From assembly GCA_001464155.1 (NCBI GenBank), contig LNEN01000253.1:1-48172 (forward strand): 48,172 nucleotides of DNA, written 5' to 3'. Shown piece by piece: positions 1 to 8,784 of the stretch. Position numbers and translations under genes: made by a program. Numbering within the stretch: position 1 is the first letter of the stretch; each line of letters opens with the position of its first letter. Source of the stretch: Cytophagales bacterium Ga0077538. GTDB lineage: Bacteria > Bacteroidota > Bacteroidia > Cytophagales > Cyclobacteriaceae. Under the pieces are notes generated by a model that was not told the origin of the DNA, ran no database searches, and saw only the letters and a list, made by a program, of their open reading frames with translations.

Positions 1-350
1 ACTCTTATTTTTTGTCTGAATTCACCACTGCCTCCAAAGATCCGCACATCACAATCAAAAATTTTATCGTGCTTTTGCTTGTCATTAATGGCAACAACTT
101 TACCGATCAATTCAAAACTGGGATGTTTTTCAAGTTCAATCGCAATGGGTATAGGTCCACATTCTTCATCAAAACCCAAGGAATAGATGTACCAATTTTT
201 ATCGATCTCTGCTTTAAAAATGAGCTCCAATTCATCTCCTACCATTACCTGACTGGTGGCAGTGGAGGCAGTAATGCTGGCAGGTTGTAAAATTTGACTG
301 CTGCCCGCCAGACTCAAAAACAGGAGAACAATAATGTAAAAGAAGCGCAT
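1..350 (-). CDS. DsbD-like thiol:disulfide interchange protein, N-terminal part (cut by window edge)
   Basis: The first 116 codons of a gene that runs out of the window on the left. It starts with ATG at 350 and a typical signal peptide (about 18 residues, ending near AGSSQ). The mature part has the look of the periplasmic N-terminal domain of DsbD-type proteins: a beta-rich stretch with WYIYSLGFDEECGPIPI followed by a sandwich-like segment. In this family the domain passes electrons from a membrane-embedded carrier to periplasmic thiols; the transmembrane and thioredoxin-like parts would lie beyond the edge. It is probably co-transcribed with the dipeptidase upstream (60-base gap). The family call rests on the short WxIYS...GPIP pattern, so the function is an inference. 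Confidence 0.6.
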   Translation of the reverse strand, partial: MRFFYIIVLLFLSLAGSSQILQPASITASTATSQVMVGDELELIFKAEIDKNWYIYSLGFDEECGPIPIAIELEKHPSFELIGKVVAINDKQKHDKIFDCDVRIFGGSGEFRQKIR

Positions 351-410
351 GCTAATGGTGATTACAGATGTGTAACTATTTACGATTCGAAATGGTTCTT
401 GTGTCAGTGC

Positions 411-1766
411 TTACTTTACAAAGTGTTTATAAAAGGCAACAATGGTTTCGATGCCGAGCGTGAAGTTCTTAATTCCGTAATGTTCGTTGGGTGAGTGAAT
501 CGCATCGCTATCCAAACCAAATCCCATCAGCACAGTCTCTAAGCCAAGTTCTTTTTTGAAAAGAGACACAATAGGAATACTTCCGCCATCACGCGTTGGG
601 ATAGGGGTCTTACCCCACACTTCTTGGAAGGCTTTTTCAGCGGCTTTATAGGCCGGGGAAGTGGTGGAAGTAACAGCAGGCTGACCACCGTGATGTGCAG
701 TCACTTTTACCTTTACCGATGAAGGAGCGATGGATTGAAAATGTTTAGTAAATAATTCTGTTATCTCATTACTATCTTGATTGGGAACCAGACGCATCGA
801 AATTTTAGCTGACGCTTTTGATGGCAATACTGTTTTTGCGCCTTCACCGGTGTACCCTCCCCAAATGCCGTTCACATCTAACGTGGGTCGTATACCAGTA
901 CGTTCAATTGTTGTGTAGCCCTTCTCTCCGGTAATGTCCGCGATGTCTAAATCTTTCTTGTAGGCTTCTAAGCTAAACGGAGCTTTGTTAAGTGCTTCGC
1001 GTTCCTGAGGTGTGAGGTTTACTACTTTGTCGTAGAAGCCCGGAATGTTTACGCGTCCGTCTTTGTCGTGAAGGGAGGCGATGAGCTCTGATAAAACGTT
1101 AATGGGATTGGCAACTGCACCGCCATACACACCCGAGTGTAAATCGCGATTGGGTCCGGTTACTTCTACCTCCATGTAACTAAGACCGCGAAGCCCAACA
1201 GTGATAGACGGGTGCTCTAAAGAAATGAGAGATGTGTCCGAAATGAGAATGATATCGGCTTTTAATTTGTCTTTATATTCTTTCACAAAGATCGGCAAGT
1301 TGTCAGAGCCTACTTCTTCCTCACCCTCAATCATAAACTTCACATTGCAGGGTAGTGAATTCTGCTTCATCATGATCTCGAACGCTTTGATGTGCATGTA
1401 GAATTGCCCTTTATCATCGCATGCACCCCGCGCATAAATCTTTCCATCTTTTACCACCGGTTCAAAGGCAGGCGAGTGCCACAGGTTTAACGGATCGGCA
1501 GGCTGAACGTCATAGTGACCATATACCAATACCGTAGGCAATGAAGGGTTGACAATCTTTTCGCCAAAAACAATCGGATGTCCTTTTGTCTCTACCAAGT
1601 CAGCTTTTTCTGCGCCAGCTTCCAGTAATTTTGTCTTTACATATTCAGCTGCTTTGCGAACATCGCTTTTGTGCTTGCTATCAGCACTGACAGAAGGTAT
1701 GCGAAGTAATTCGAATAATTCGTCTAAAAAGCGTTGCTGATTTTTTTCAATGTATTCTTTTGTCAT
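411..1766 (-). CDS. M20 family dipeptidase
   Basis: A 451-residue cytosolic metallopeptidase of the M20/M25/M40 group, which hydrolyses dipeptides with a pair of zinc ions. The metal-site motifs are visible in order: GHYDVQPAD (H84, D86), the bridging aspartate in RGACDDKGQ (about D117), the catalytic and metal acids in EGEEEVGS (about 147-153), and the dimerisation-lid histidine in RDLHSGVYGG. A final conserved HSPNE lies near the C-terminus. Length and motif order fit a complete enzyme with no signal peptide. The start is an ATG immediately before a heptamer tandem repeat. It reads in the same direction as the DsbD-like gene that follows. The exact substrate cannot be told. Confidence 0.9.
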   Translation of the reverse strand: MTKEYIEKNQQRFLDELFELLRIPSVSADSKHKSDVRKAAEYVKTKLLEAGAEKADLVETKGHPIVFGEKIVNPSLPTVLVYGHYDVQPADPLNLWHSPAFEPVVKDGKIYARGACDDKGQFYMHIKAFEIMMKQNSLPCNVKFMIEGEEEVGSDNLPIFVKEYKDKLKADIILISDTSLISLEHPSITVGLRGLSYMEVEVTGPNRDLHSGVYGGAVANPINVLSELIASLHDKDGRVNIPGFYDKVVNLTPQEREALNKAPFSLEAYKKDLDIADITGEKGYTTIERTGIRPTLDVNGIWGGYTGEGAKTVLPSKASAKISMRLVPNQDSNEITELFTKHFQSIAPSSVKVKVTAHHGGQPAVTSTTSPAYKAAEKAFQEVWGKTPIPTRDGGSIPIVSLFKKELGLETVLMGFGLDSDAIHSPNEHYGIKNFTLGIETIVAFYKHFVK

Positions 1767-1770
1767 CTAG

Positions 1771-1812
1771 TTATCAGTTATCAGTTATCAGTTATCAGTT
1801 ATCAGTTATCAG
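1771..1812. repeat. TTATCAG heptamer tandem repeat (6 exact copies)
   Basis: Six perfect head-to-tail copies of the 7-mer TTATCAG fill most of the 66-base gap between the end of the 1600-residue protein gene and the start of the M20 dipeptidase. Degenerate units seem to continue for a short way to the right. It is one of at least six 7-base-period arrays in this window. Confidence 0.95.
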
Positions 1813-1832
1813 TATCTATTGTCAATTATTTT

Positions 1833-4800
1833 TTAAAATCCATCATCGTCTTTTTTCTCTTCTTCCTTTTTCTGTGCGCCTGTTGTGCCAGCTGTTAAAC
1901 TATAGGGCACTTCTATGCCGTAATAGTCTTTACGAAATCGATTGATAAAGGCCAGCGTTTCATCATCGCTACCGGGTACAAAAACAATTTCCCCGACCTT
2001 TGCTTTTCCAGAGTTTGTTTTCTTAGCGATAATGGAGTTGAAAGCAGTATTAGCCGAATGAACTAAAAGGCGATTGTCTTCATAACTGAACGAGTACCAG
2101 GACTCAGGAGAAATTTTTATAAACACATTAAACACCGGAAGTCCATCTTCATTCTTCTTTACCTCCATGAAACCCTCAAAGGCACCATTGATATCATTTC
2201 TACCAATGTTGGAGAGTCCTAAATTTCCCTCGCTATAAAAGGCTTTAAAAGCTTGCGACCACTTGAAATTTACATCGGCAAAATTAAGCGGCTTGGCAGT
2301 ACCACTGAGTGTACCCAGTGAGACATATCCTTTTTGACTTGCCACTTCATAGGCGCGAGCCTCACGTTCGCCAACAATGTCAGCCACTTTGTATAATAGT
2401 TCTGTTAAGTCGCCCAACCCCTCAGGGGCACCTTGGTCGGTAATGATGGTTTTAATGTCACGCGCCATTAAGTCAAAAGCGGTAGTAGGAATTTTAGCAT
2501 CGACTAAAACCATCGCATTCATCCGAATGTCGTTTGTTTCCAAATTACCTTGTCCAATAACGGTGGAGGTAACATTGAAGGAGGAGTTGCCACTGAACAA
2601 GTTGATGGGTCCTTCAAAGCGGACATTTAAATTATTGTCGTTATAGGCAAAAACTTTTCCGGAGAGTTTGGTTCCGGCTGCTTTTTCACGGTCTTCAATT
2701 TTGTATTCTTTTGATTCTGTATCATAGAAGAGCGATCCACTAGGTGTGTAGAAATCTTCATCCTCTTCATTTCTTTTGTCGTTGAGGAAGGAGATATATA
2801 AACTGTTGTCGGTTGCATCATAATGTAATCCGGCATCAACTTTTTTTCCTTCTTCGGTAAGCGCTCTATCAAAATCAATAATCACTTCTGTTTCTTCACC
2901 GCTTTGCTTATAGCGAATCCAGGTATTATAGTCTTTTATTTTTTTGATGTCGAGTTTCACCAAGCCATCTAACTCAAGCGCAGGGCGAGTGGCGTACATC
3001 TTCATGTCACCTTTGTAATACATACCGGCCCCCAACACCAGTTTTTTGCTTTCCTCCACAGCACCGGTGGCTACTGTTTGAAAAGCTTTATCGGATCGCT
3101 TGCGCGAAGAGCGTTTCAGAGAATCTGTTTTCCCCATTGGTTCAAGGTGGAAGTCTGTTAGCTTAATGGCAAAAGTATCTTTCAAAAAGTTTATGTATTG
3201 ATAGGTGGCATGACCGGAGAATTCATTGCGGGACTTAATATCAATAACCCCTTCCGTTAATTGGTGATAACCGTTGAGTGTGTCGATGATAATCGTGGTG
3301 TTCTTCAGCGTACCAATTTGAGCATTCTCTAAAATAAGCACTTCGTTGTTATCAGGAGTAATTTTTGCATCGGCCACAATGATGTAGGGAATACCACTTA
3401 CTTTTAACTCCTGCTTTTTAATATCATACTCAGCTTTCTCTGCATTGAAGCGAAGCGAATCAAGATCTTTTCGTGTAGTGTAGAAGTAAGAGTTTTCGAT
3501 CGGCACATTTACATCTTTGGACATGGTGATTTTTTGTGTATTCAAATCCCAATGGGCACGAGGAATAGAGGTCTTGAATTGAGCAAAGGGGAATTCAATA
3601 GCAGCATCCCCTTCCACTTCAGGGCTTACATCGGCTACGTTTTCGGCAAGGTTAAAGCGAAGTCGAACATCTTTTCCTCTCAGTGCGGGTTTTGCGGGAT
3701 CATCGGATAACACCTTAAACTCTGAGTGCCTTGCTCCAAATTGGTTTGAGGTAAAATTCATTTGTTTGGAAATGAGTTCAGTTCCTCTTGTTTTTAAAAG
3801 GCCATCTCCCGCTACGCCACTTTTAGAAATGGTAATAGCCCCTGTTAATTGAGCAGTAGAGTCGTAGAAATTAAAGTCGGTGTTGGTAGTCTTTAACTTA
3901 AGTTGATCCCGTTTCGGCCGCCACACCATTTCATAATTATTAAAGGATCCTTGCGGGAAAATAACAGCTCCATATTGCGCTTCACGCATGCTGGCGTGTA
4001 CCCCTCGTCCAATGACGGAGTCAGGGAAGAAGGTAAAGTTTTCAGAACGAATGGTAGCTGCTAAATAGTCGATGGTTCCCATGGAGCGAATACCACGCTT
4101 ATCCAGGTGTATGCTTCCGGTAAGCTTTCCATCGCCCTTAAACAATTGGTAACCATCTGACGGAATTCCATGATCAAAGCCTAGGGTTTTGTCGGGCATG
4201 GTATGTAATTTTTCTTTGAAGTTGGGGAACATGCCATTGCTGGCAAAGGTACCATCGAAGTTGATGGTAGAAGGATCGGCATCATTCAAGCTGTCCAACT
4301 TAAAAGGAGGTACCATGAAAAAGATGGACCGATCGTAAACACCATTCAGAATTTCCCTTCGATCAAAATAAATAACCCCTCCGTTACTGGCATCCAATCT
4401 CGGATAGTCGGAGGCTTTCACTCTTCCTGATTTGTTGTCGGGCCGGCTGATGTACAGCGTTCCGCTGGAATTGCGCACTTTGGTAATGCCAGCCGTGGCA
4501 GCATGAATGGAGTCGGCTCCTTGCATCGTATTGTCTATACGCCTACGTACGGTTTGTCCTTGCGCATTTTTCTCCAGCACAAAAAAACCAATCGAATCGA
4601 TCTGATTCATGCTGATAAAGAAGCTGTCGTACTTCAGTGTGAAATCTTTTCCAACAATTTCGAAATTACCGGCACTGATGCGACCATCAAACTTCAGGTC
4701 ACGATTTTGCATGAGCACAATGGTTGCGCTGTCGGGTATAATAGTACAGTTTAGCGAATCGCTGATGTTGAAGCTCTCCACCCCACGCACTGTCATTTTT

Positions 4801-6635
4801 CGAGAAGCAAAATTGAGTGTGGCGTTGGAGGTGCTATCAATGACGGAATGAATTTTCAGATTATCGTAGTCGGCTTTCTTTTGTTGTGACTTATACACCT
4901 GAATGGCTTTTTCCTTTACTCTGACAAAGTCTTGCTGTGGATAAAAGTCGACCATTCCTTTTTGCGCCAGAAAATCCATGGCATTACGAATTTCCATGGG
5001 GTCGCGCTTGGCCGCTTCCGCCAAATAAGAGGCATAGAATTCACGCACATTATTCTTTAAACAATAATTCGCTACGAGCACCAATGGATGAAAAGGAAAG
5101 GCTTCGCTGCGCAGGGCTAAGTAATCGTCTGGGTCATAGTAATTCACCGATTCAATGATCATTGGCACCGTGGTTCGTCCGCCTTCAATGCTCAGCTCCA
5201 GGCTATCCGTCAAAAATTTCCAGTCGAGTTTATTGACCATAAAATCAATATTAAAGAAAGAGGCCGAGTAGGGCGCATAACGCATGTACGTCTTTGAACT
5301 GAGCAATAGGAGTTGTTGGGCAGAATCGCTTGGGAATTTATAAGACAAGCGAACCATCGGATGTGTGATGGAATCGTTTTCTTGAAAAATGGTAATGCGT
5401 GCATTTTCAGCAGAGACCAAACTATCTTTTATAATGAAATCTGCTGAACGTGCTTTCCATAAAGGGTTTCCTCCTTTAGAGATCTGAAGTGTGGAGACAT
5501 CACGAAAGGCAGACTCGCTGGTGATATTATTTCCGAGTAAAGAAAATCCTCCGGTAAACTGCGCATTACCTCTGCCAATACCCTTGTGCTGGATGGTGTT
5601 CTCATAAGAAATAAAACGAGGAAAAGAGGATGCGACAGAATCCTTACGGGGCACAGATTTAAACTCAAATCTTCCCGGAATGGCTTGGTCTAGTTTGCTT
5701 GTGTAGGTGAGTTTGGCAAACTCTGCTTTCAATTCTGCTTTGGATGTTTTGAAAAAATAGTTAGGCAGTTCGCAATACACCTCTTCTGCTGGAAGTAAGG
5801 CTGAGCTGAAATCAAATTTTCCACCTTCGCCAACAAAGGTGTCGGAATTGAAAAGGTAAATGCCCTTGGTGTTAGAAAGGGAAGTAGAATCGTATCGCGT
5901 AACAAAGGTAAGCGTGGTGATTTCAAACACGAGTAAAGGACCGATGAGTTCCGGAGGGGCGGGTGCTTGTACGAGCATCATCCATCGCGGAGTGTTATCT
6001 GCGGGTGCATCAACGTTATTCTCCTCTTCGGCCCAGGGGTCTTCTATTGATTCGGTGCTTTCCGTTTCAGTCGGTTCGCTCCACTCGGTAGATTCACTAG
6101 AGACGGAGTCATCAACATACTCAGTTTCTTCCGGTGGCGCATAGCTTATGGGTTCTATAAATTCAAAGTAATAAGGAGCAGGAGCAACATAAAGTTTAAA
6201 TCCTTTGTCGATGTGCAAAGCATGAAACTGAAAAAAGGTTTTGCTTCCGTTGAGAAAGTTGAAGGCCTGTGTGGGTGTATAATTCTCTGCTACTTTTTGT
6301 GCGGTAGCCAGAAAGGAGGAAAAGACGGCAGCATCCGCATTTTCTGTTTGTTTAGCATGCACAATGGCTCCGAAATAGTGTTGTAAATGTGGGCGCAGCT
6401 TGTAGCCCTTCTTTCGCATAAGCGTTACTTGCTTTTGAATGCTTTGTTGCTCCGTTAATCCAAGCGAAGACCATACTTGGGTGAAACCGTCTCCAATAGC
6501 TATTGCCTCTGCATTCCTGGTTGAGGTTAATGCCGTCCGTACACTATCTTGAAAGGCTACCACAGGGGCAGAAGATTGGCCATAGGAGGCCATTCCTGTG
6601 AGGAGTACGATAAGATATGGTAGAAGGCTTTTCAA
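1833..6635 (-). CDS. Very large exported protein of unknown function (1600 aa)
   Basis: I do not recognise this family with confidence. An N-terminal signal peptide (MKSLLPYLIVLLTGMASYGQ) shows export. Residues of about 20-170 look helical, then comes an acidic Ser/Thr/Glu-rich low-complexity stretch (about 165-210). The rest is predominantly beta-strand-like, with many short amphipathic repeats and phrases such as LKVSGIPYIIVADAKI and FDGTFASNGMFPNFKE, interrupted by a helical segment near 510-610. The C-terminus is a charged KKEEEKKDDDGF tail with no T9SS-like sorting domain. The start is TTG at 6635; an in-frame stop lies six codons upstream and the next ATG would lose the signal peptide. 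An elongated envelope protein is plausible, but that is inference. Confidence 0.85.
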   Translation of the reverse strand: MKSLLPYLIVLLTGMASYGQSSAPVVAFQDSVRTALTSTRNAEAIAIGDGFTQVWSSLGLTEQQSIQKQVTLMRKKGYKLRPHLQHYFGAIVHAKQTENADAAVFSSFLATAQKVAENYTPTQAFNFLNGSKTFFQFHALHIDKGFKLYVAPAPYYFEFIEPISYAPPEETEYVDDSVSSESTEWSEPTETESTESIEDPWAEEENNVDAPADNTPRWMMLVQAPAPPELIGPLLVFEITTLTFVTRYDSTSLSNTKGIYLFNSDTFVGEGGKFDFSSALLPAEEVYCELPNYFFKTSKAELKAEFAKLTYTSKLDQAIPGRFEFKSVPRKDSVASSFPRFISYENTIQHKGIGRGNAQFTGGFSLLGNNITSESAFRDVSTLQISKGGNPLWKARSADFIIKDSLVSAENARITIFQENDSITHPMVRLSYKFPSDSAQQLLLLSSKTYMRYAPYSASFFNIDFMVNKLDWKFLTDSLELSIEGGRTTVPMIIESVNYYDPDDYLALRSEAFPFHPLVLVANYCLKNNVREFYASYLAEAAKRDPMEIRNAMDFLAQKGMVDFYPQQDFVRVKEKAIQVYKSQQKKADYDNLKIHSVIDSTSNATLNFASRKMTVRGVESFNISDSLNCTIIPDSATIVLMQNRDLKFDGRISAGNFEIVGKDFTLKYDSFFISMNQIDSIGFFVLEKNAQGQTVRRRIDNTMQGADSIHAATAGITKVRNSSGTLYISRPDNKSGRVKASDYPRLDASNGGVIYFDRREILNGVYDRSIFFMVPPFKLDSLNDADPSTINFDGTFASNGMFPNFKEKLHTMPDKTLGFDHGIPSDGYQLFKGDGKLTGSIHLDKRGIRSMGTIDYLAATIRSENFTFFPDSVIGRGVHASMREAQYGAVIFPQGSFNNYEMVWRPKRDQLKLKTTNTDFNFYDSTAQLTGAITISKSGVAGDGLLKTRGTELISKQMNFTSNQFGARHSEFKVLSDDPAKPALRGKDVRLRFNLAENVADVSPEVEGDAAIEFPFAQFKTSIPRAHWDLNTQKITMSKDVNVPIENSYFYTTRKDLDSLRFNAEKAEYDIKKQELKVSGIPYIIVADAKITPDNNEVLILENAQIGTLKNTTIIIDTLNGYHQLTEGVIDIKSRNEFSGHATYQYINFLKDTFAIKLTDFHLEPMGKTDSLKRSSRKRSDKAFQTVATGAVEESKKLVLGAGMYYKGDMKMYATRPALELDGLVKLDIKKIKDYNTWIRYKQSGEETEVIIDFDRALTEEGKKVDAGLHYDATDNSLYISFLNDKRNEEDEDFYTPSGSLFYDTESKEYKIEDREKAAGTKLSGKVFAYNDNNLNVRFEGPINLFSGNSSFNVTSTVIGQGNLETNDIRMNAMVLVDAKIPTTAFDLMARDIKTIITDQGAPEGLGDLTELLYKVADIVGEREARAYEVASQKGYVSLGTLSGTAKPLNFADVNFKWSQAFKAFYSEGNLGLSNIGRNDINGAFEGFMEVKKNEDGLPVFNVFIKISPESWYSFSYEDNRLLVHSANTAFNSIIAKKTNSGKAKVGEIVFVPGSDDETLAFINRFRKDYYGIEVPYSLTAGTTGAQKKEEEKKDDDGF

Positions 6636-6768
6636 GGCTTTTGTGCCGTGTTAAAATGAAGACAAGTTAAGGAAGATTTTCGTTTTGCCCTTGCTATAAC
6701 GTTCCATGCAGACAATCGGTATGCTTCTTGTTTTTAGAGACTTTGTTACTGGTAAGTTGTCCGAGCGA

Positions 6769-7599
6769 CTATGCTTTTTGTAACAGCAGTGTGGCCCATG
6801 TGTCATGTACAGTGTGACGCACCTTCTGAAGCCCTTCTTTCTCTGCTCGCGCGAGCAGGTCTTGGATATCAGACTCGTAAAAACCGCTTAACAAAAGCAA
6901 TCCACCCTTTAACAGGTAGGTGTTGTAATAGGGCATTTCCATCAGCAGAATATTTTTGTTGATGTTGGCCAGAATAATATCGAAGGGTTCGTCAAACTTT
7001 AATTCGCTAATTTTTCCCTGGCGAATGCGAATGTTGGAGCAACCATTGATCTCCGCATTTTCTTTTCCATTTTCAATACTCCAGGCATCAATATCGAAGG
7101 CATCGACAAAGGCAGCCCCTCGCTTGGCGGCCATCACAGAGAGCACTACGGTGCCACAGCCGGCATCCATCACCCGTTTGCCTTGATGATCTATTTCCAA
7201 TTGGTTTTTGATCATTAAATAAGTAGTGGCATGGTGGCCTGTACCGAACGACATCTTTGGTGTAATGATGATGTCGTACGGATAACTTTTTTCTGGCTGA
7301 TGGAAGCTGGCCCGAATGATGCATTGATCGTCTATGATCACAGGCTCATAACTTTTTTCCCACTCTTCGTTCCAGTTTTTTTTCTGAATACGATCCTGAT
7401 AAAAGATAACAGAAGTTTGCTGGTTGTACCGTTCGCGAATGGTCTCCAGGGCCACTTTGTCGAAGTTCTCCATCTCCACATACGCTTCAAAACCCTTTTC
7501 ATTTTCCATAAAGGTGTCGAAGCCTGTTTCGGCTATTTCAGCCATTAAAATTTCAGCAAAATCAGGGTCGCAGATGACGACTAAGCGGGTATGGTACAT
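6769..7599 (-). CDS. prmA: Ribosomal protein L11 methyltransferase
   Basis: PrmA methylates lysines and the N-terminus of ribosomal protein L11 using S-adenosylmethionine. The 276-residue protein has the expected N-terminal substrate-recognition half, the conserved SFGTGHHATT segment (about 117-126), a class I methyltransferase motif I and the post-I acid in FDIDAW. The ILANINKN motif (about 207-214) corresponds to the family's catalytic NPPY-like region. Motif I reads DAGCGTV, where the family normally has a third glycine; position 151 is valine (codon at 7147-7149), a single-base change from a glycine codon. The length is normal. It is transcribed away from the terminator and heptamer repeats at 7611-7732. 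Confidence 0.9.
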   Translation of the reverse strand: MYHTRLVVICDPDFAEILMAEIAETGFDTFMENEKGFEAYVEMENFDKVALETIRERYNQQTSVIFYQDRIQKKNWNEEWEKSYEPVIIDDQCIIRASFHQPEKSYPYDIIITPKMSFGTGHHATTYLMIKNQLEIDHQGKRVMDAGCGTVVLSVMAAKRGAAFVDAFDIDAWSIENGKENAEINGCSNIRIRQGKISELKFDEPFDIILANINKNILLMEMPYYNTYLLKGGLLLLSGFYESDIQDLLARAEKEGLQKVRHTVHDTWATLLLQKA

Positions 7600-7610
7600 G
7601 ACTTAATTTT

Positions 7611-7638
7611 CAAGCTCCAAATTACAAATTTCAAACCA
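7611..7638. repeat. Degenerate heptamer array, left arm
   Basis: Four 7-base units (CAAGCTC, CAAATTA, CAAATTT, CAAACCA) follow each other without gaps just upstream of prmA. Their reverse complement resembles the heptamers on the other side of the terminator at 7705-7732, so the two arrays face each other. Confidence 0.7.
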
Positions 7639-7663
7639 CTGCCCGCCTATGAATGCTGGAAAC

Positions 7664-7694
7664 GAAAAAGCCCTATCATGATAATGACAGGGCT
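7664..7694 (-). terminator. Rho-independent terminator of the YtxH-DUF1573 unit
   Basis: On the minus strand, a stem AGCCCT(G)TCAT / ATGA(T)AGGGCT with one internal mismatch and a 4-base loop is followed directly by TTTTTC. It lies 35 bases past the DUF1573 stop codon. Confidence 0.85.
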
Positions 7695-7704
7695 CTAATC
7701 TTAT

Positions 7705-7732
7705 AATTTGAAGTTTGAAACTTGAAATTTAC
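7705..7732. repeat. Degenerate heptamer array, right arm
   Basis: Units AATTTGA, AGTTTGA, AACTTGA and AATTTAC run up to and over the stop codon of the DUF1573 gene (7729-7731). They are roughly the reverse complement of the units at 7611-7638, with the terminator in the middle. Confidence 0.7.
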
Positions 7733-8250
7733 TTAGCTGGTCCTTCTGGTTTAGGCAATACCATGGCCTTGAAGCGCAGGGTTGTTTGCTTTGGCCAAGT
7801 GTTGGCAGTAACCGTAATGGTTTTGTTTTGTGCGTTTGGCTTTCCGTTAGAGTCGAACTCGGCCTTTACATAGCCCTCGCCACCTGCCGGAATTGGATCT
7901 TTAGTCCACTCTGGTACGGTGCAACCACAAGAGGGCTGAGCACTTTGAATAATCAAAGGAGCCTCGCCAGTGTTTTTGAACTTATATGTATAACTAACTT
8001 TTTGTCCTTCGGTGATCGTACCAAAATCGTGCTCAACGGTTTCGAACTGAGCTACCGGAAGGGGACCCTCAGGTTTTGCTTCTTCTACCGCAGCAGCAGG
8101 CGTAGCTACTGGTGTTGGACCTTTCTTACCTTCTAGTTCATTTAAGCGTGCCTCTAAAGCAGCAATTTTCTTCTCAGAATCTTTACTTCCACAGGCAGTC
8201 AGTGATGCTACAGCCAACACTACCAATGCAATTTTACTAATCAACTTCAT
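7729..8250 (-). CDS. DUF1573 domain lipoprotein
   Basis: A 173-residue lipoprotein. The signal peptide ends in the lipobox LTAC (Cys20). A short helical, coiled-coil-like stretch follows (KKIAALEARLNELEG, about 28-42), then a Pro/Ala linker. The C-terminal 100 residues form the DUF1573 immunoglobulin-like domain, with FETVEHDFGTITEG, FKNTGEAPLII and SCGCTVPEW. Such proteins are abundant in Bacteroidota and sit in the periplasm or outer membrane; their molecular role is not established. The gene lies 23 bases after the YtxH gene and is followed by a strong terminator, so the two most likely share a transcript. Confidence 0.9.
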   Translation of the reverse strand: MKLISKIALVVLAVASLTACGSKDSEKKIAALEARLNELEGKKGPTPVATPAAAVEEAKPEGPLPVAQFETVEHDFGTITEGQKVSYTYKFKNTGEAPLIIQSAQPSCGCTVPEWTKDPIPAGGEGYVKAEFDSNGKPNAQNKTITVTANTWPKQTTLRFKAMVLPKPEGPAK

Positions 8251-8273
8251 ACGTTTTATCTATTTTAAAATGA

Positions 8274-8582
8274 TTAACCTTTTGAATTCCTTAATTGTTC
8301 CAATAAACTGTCCACATCATCCAGTAAGCGTTCTGCCTTGTTTTTAGTTTCATCTACCACTTTTTGTCCCTGGCTTTTCGCCTCGGTAGTAAGGGGTGTT
8401 TCCTTGCCTTCCATCAGGTCATTCACCAGGTCCTGCAGCATTTTGCGGTACTTATCCAATTTAAAGGATAGTTTTTCTCGCGTTACCGATCCTTTTTCAG
8501 GGGCATATAAAATACCGATGGCAGCACCGGCAGCAGCACCTAGTAAAAAGGCTAAAAGTGTATTTCCGCTTTTGTTACTCAT
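8274..8582 (-). CDS. YtxH domain-containing protein
   Basis: A 102-residue protein with one N-terminal glycine/alanine-rich membrane segment (LLAFLLGAAAGAAIGILYAP, about 9-28), the signature of the YtxH family. A charged, helical C-terminal part follows (KNKAERLLDDVDSLLEQL), suited to coiled-coil contacts. The family is linked with envelope stress and general stress in other phyla, but no reaction is known. It is the first gene of a two-gene unit with the DUF1573 lipoprotein and has a good Bacteroidota promoter directly upstream. Confidence 0.85.
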   Translation of the reverse strand: MSNKSGNTLLAFLLGAAAGAAIGILYAPEKGSVTREKLSFKLDKYRKMLQDLVNDLMEGKETPLTTEAKSQGQKVVDETKNKAERLLDDVDSLLEQLRNSKG

Positions 8583-8589
8583 GTCTTTA

Positions 8590-8622
8590 CAAAGTTAGAG
8601 GTTGAGGGGCCGCAAAATCAAA
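8590..8622 (-). promoter_or_regulatory. Bacteroidota-type promoter for the YtxH-DUF1573 unit
   Basis: On the minus strand, TTTG (8619-8622) and TAACTTTG (8590-8597) are separated by 21 bases. This matches the -33 TTTG / -7 TAnnTTTG consensus of the phylum. The predicted transcript starts only a few bases before the ATG at 8582. Confidence 0.6.
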
Positions 8623-8784
8623 AATTTAACGTTTTTTAACAAACCCCATGGGCAAATAGCGTTAAATAAAATGAGCTTCCTATGCTGGAATGGGCCGCTA
8701 GTACTTAGATGGAGAATCTTCATCAAAAAAATTCCTCTGTATTCGTTAAAATTGTCGTTTAATTGATCCGTAAACATTTTTTCT

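Noticed and set aside
4503-4851. Overlapping plus-strand frames within the 1600-residue gene
   Set aside because: They are antisense to a long continuous coding region with a signal peptide and show no conserved motif.
8595-8777. Minus-strand 60-residue frame upstream of moxR
   Set aside because: No recognisable feature, and it overlaps the promoter of the YtxH gene.
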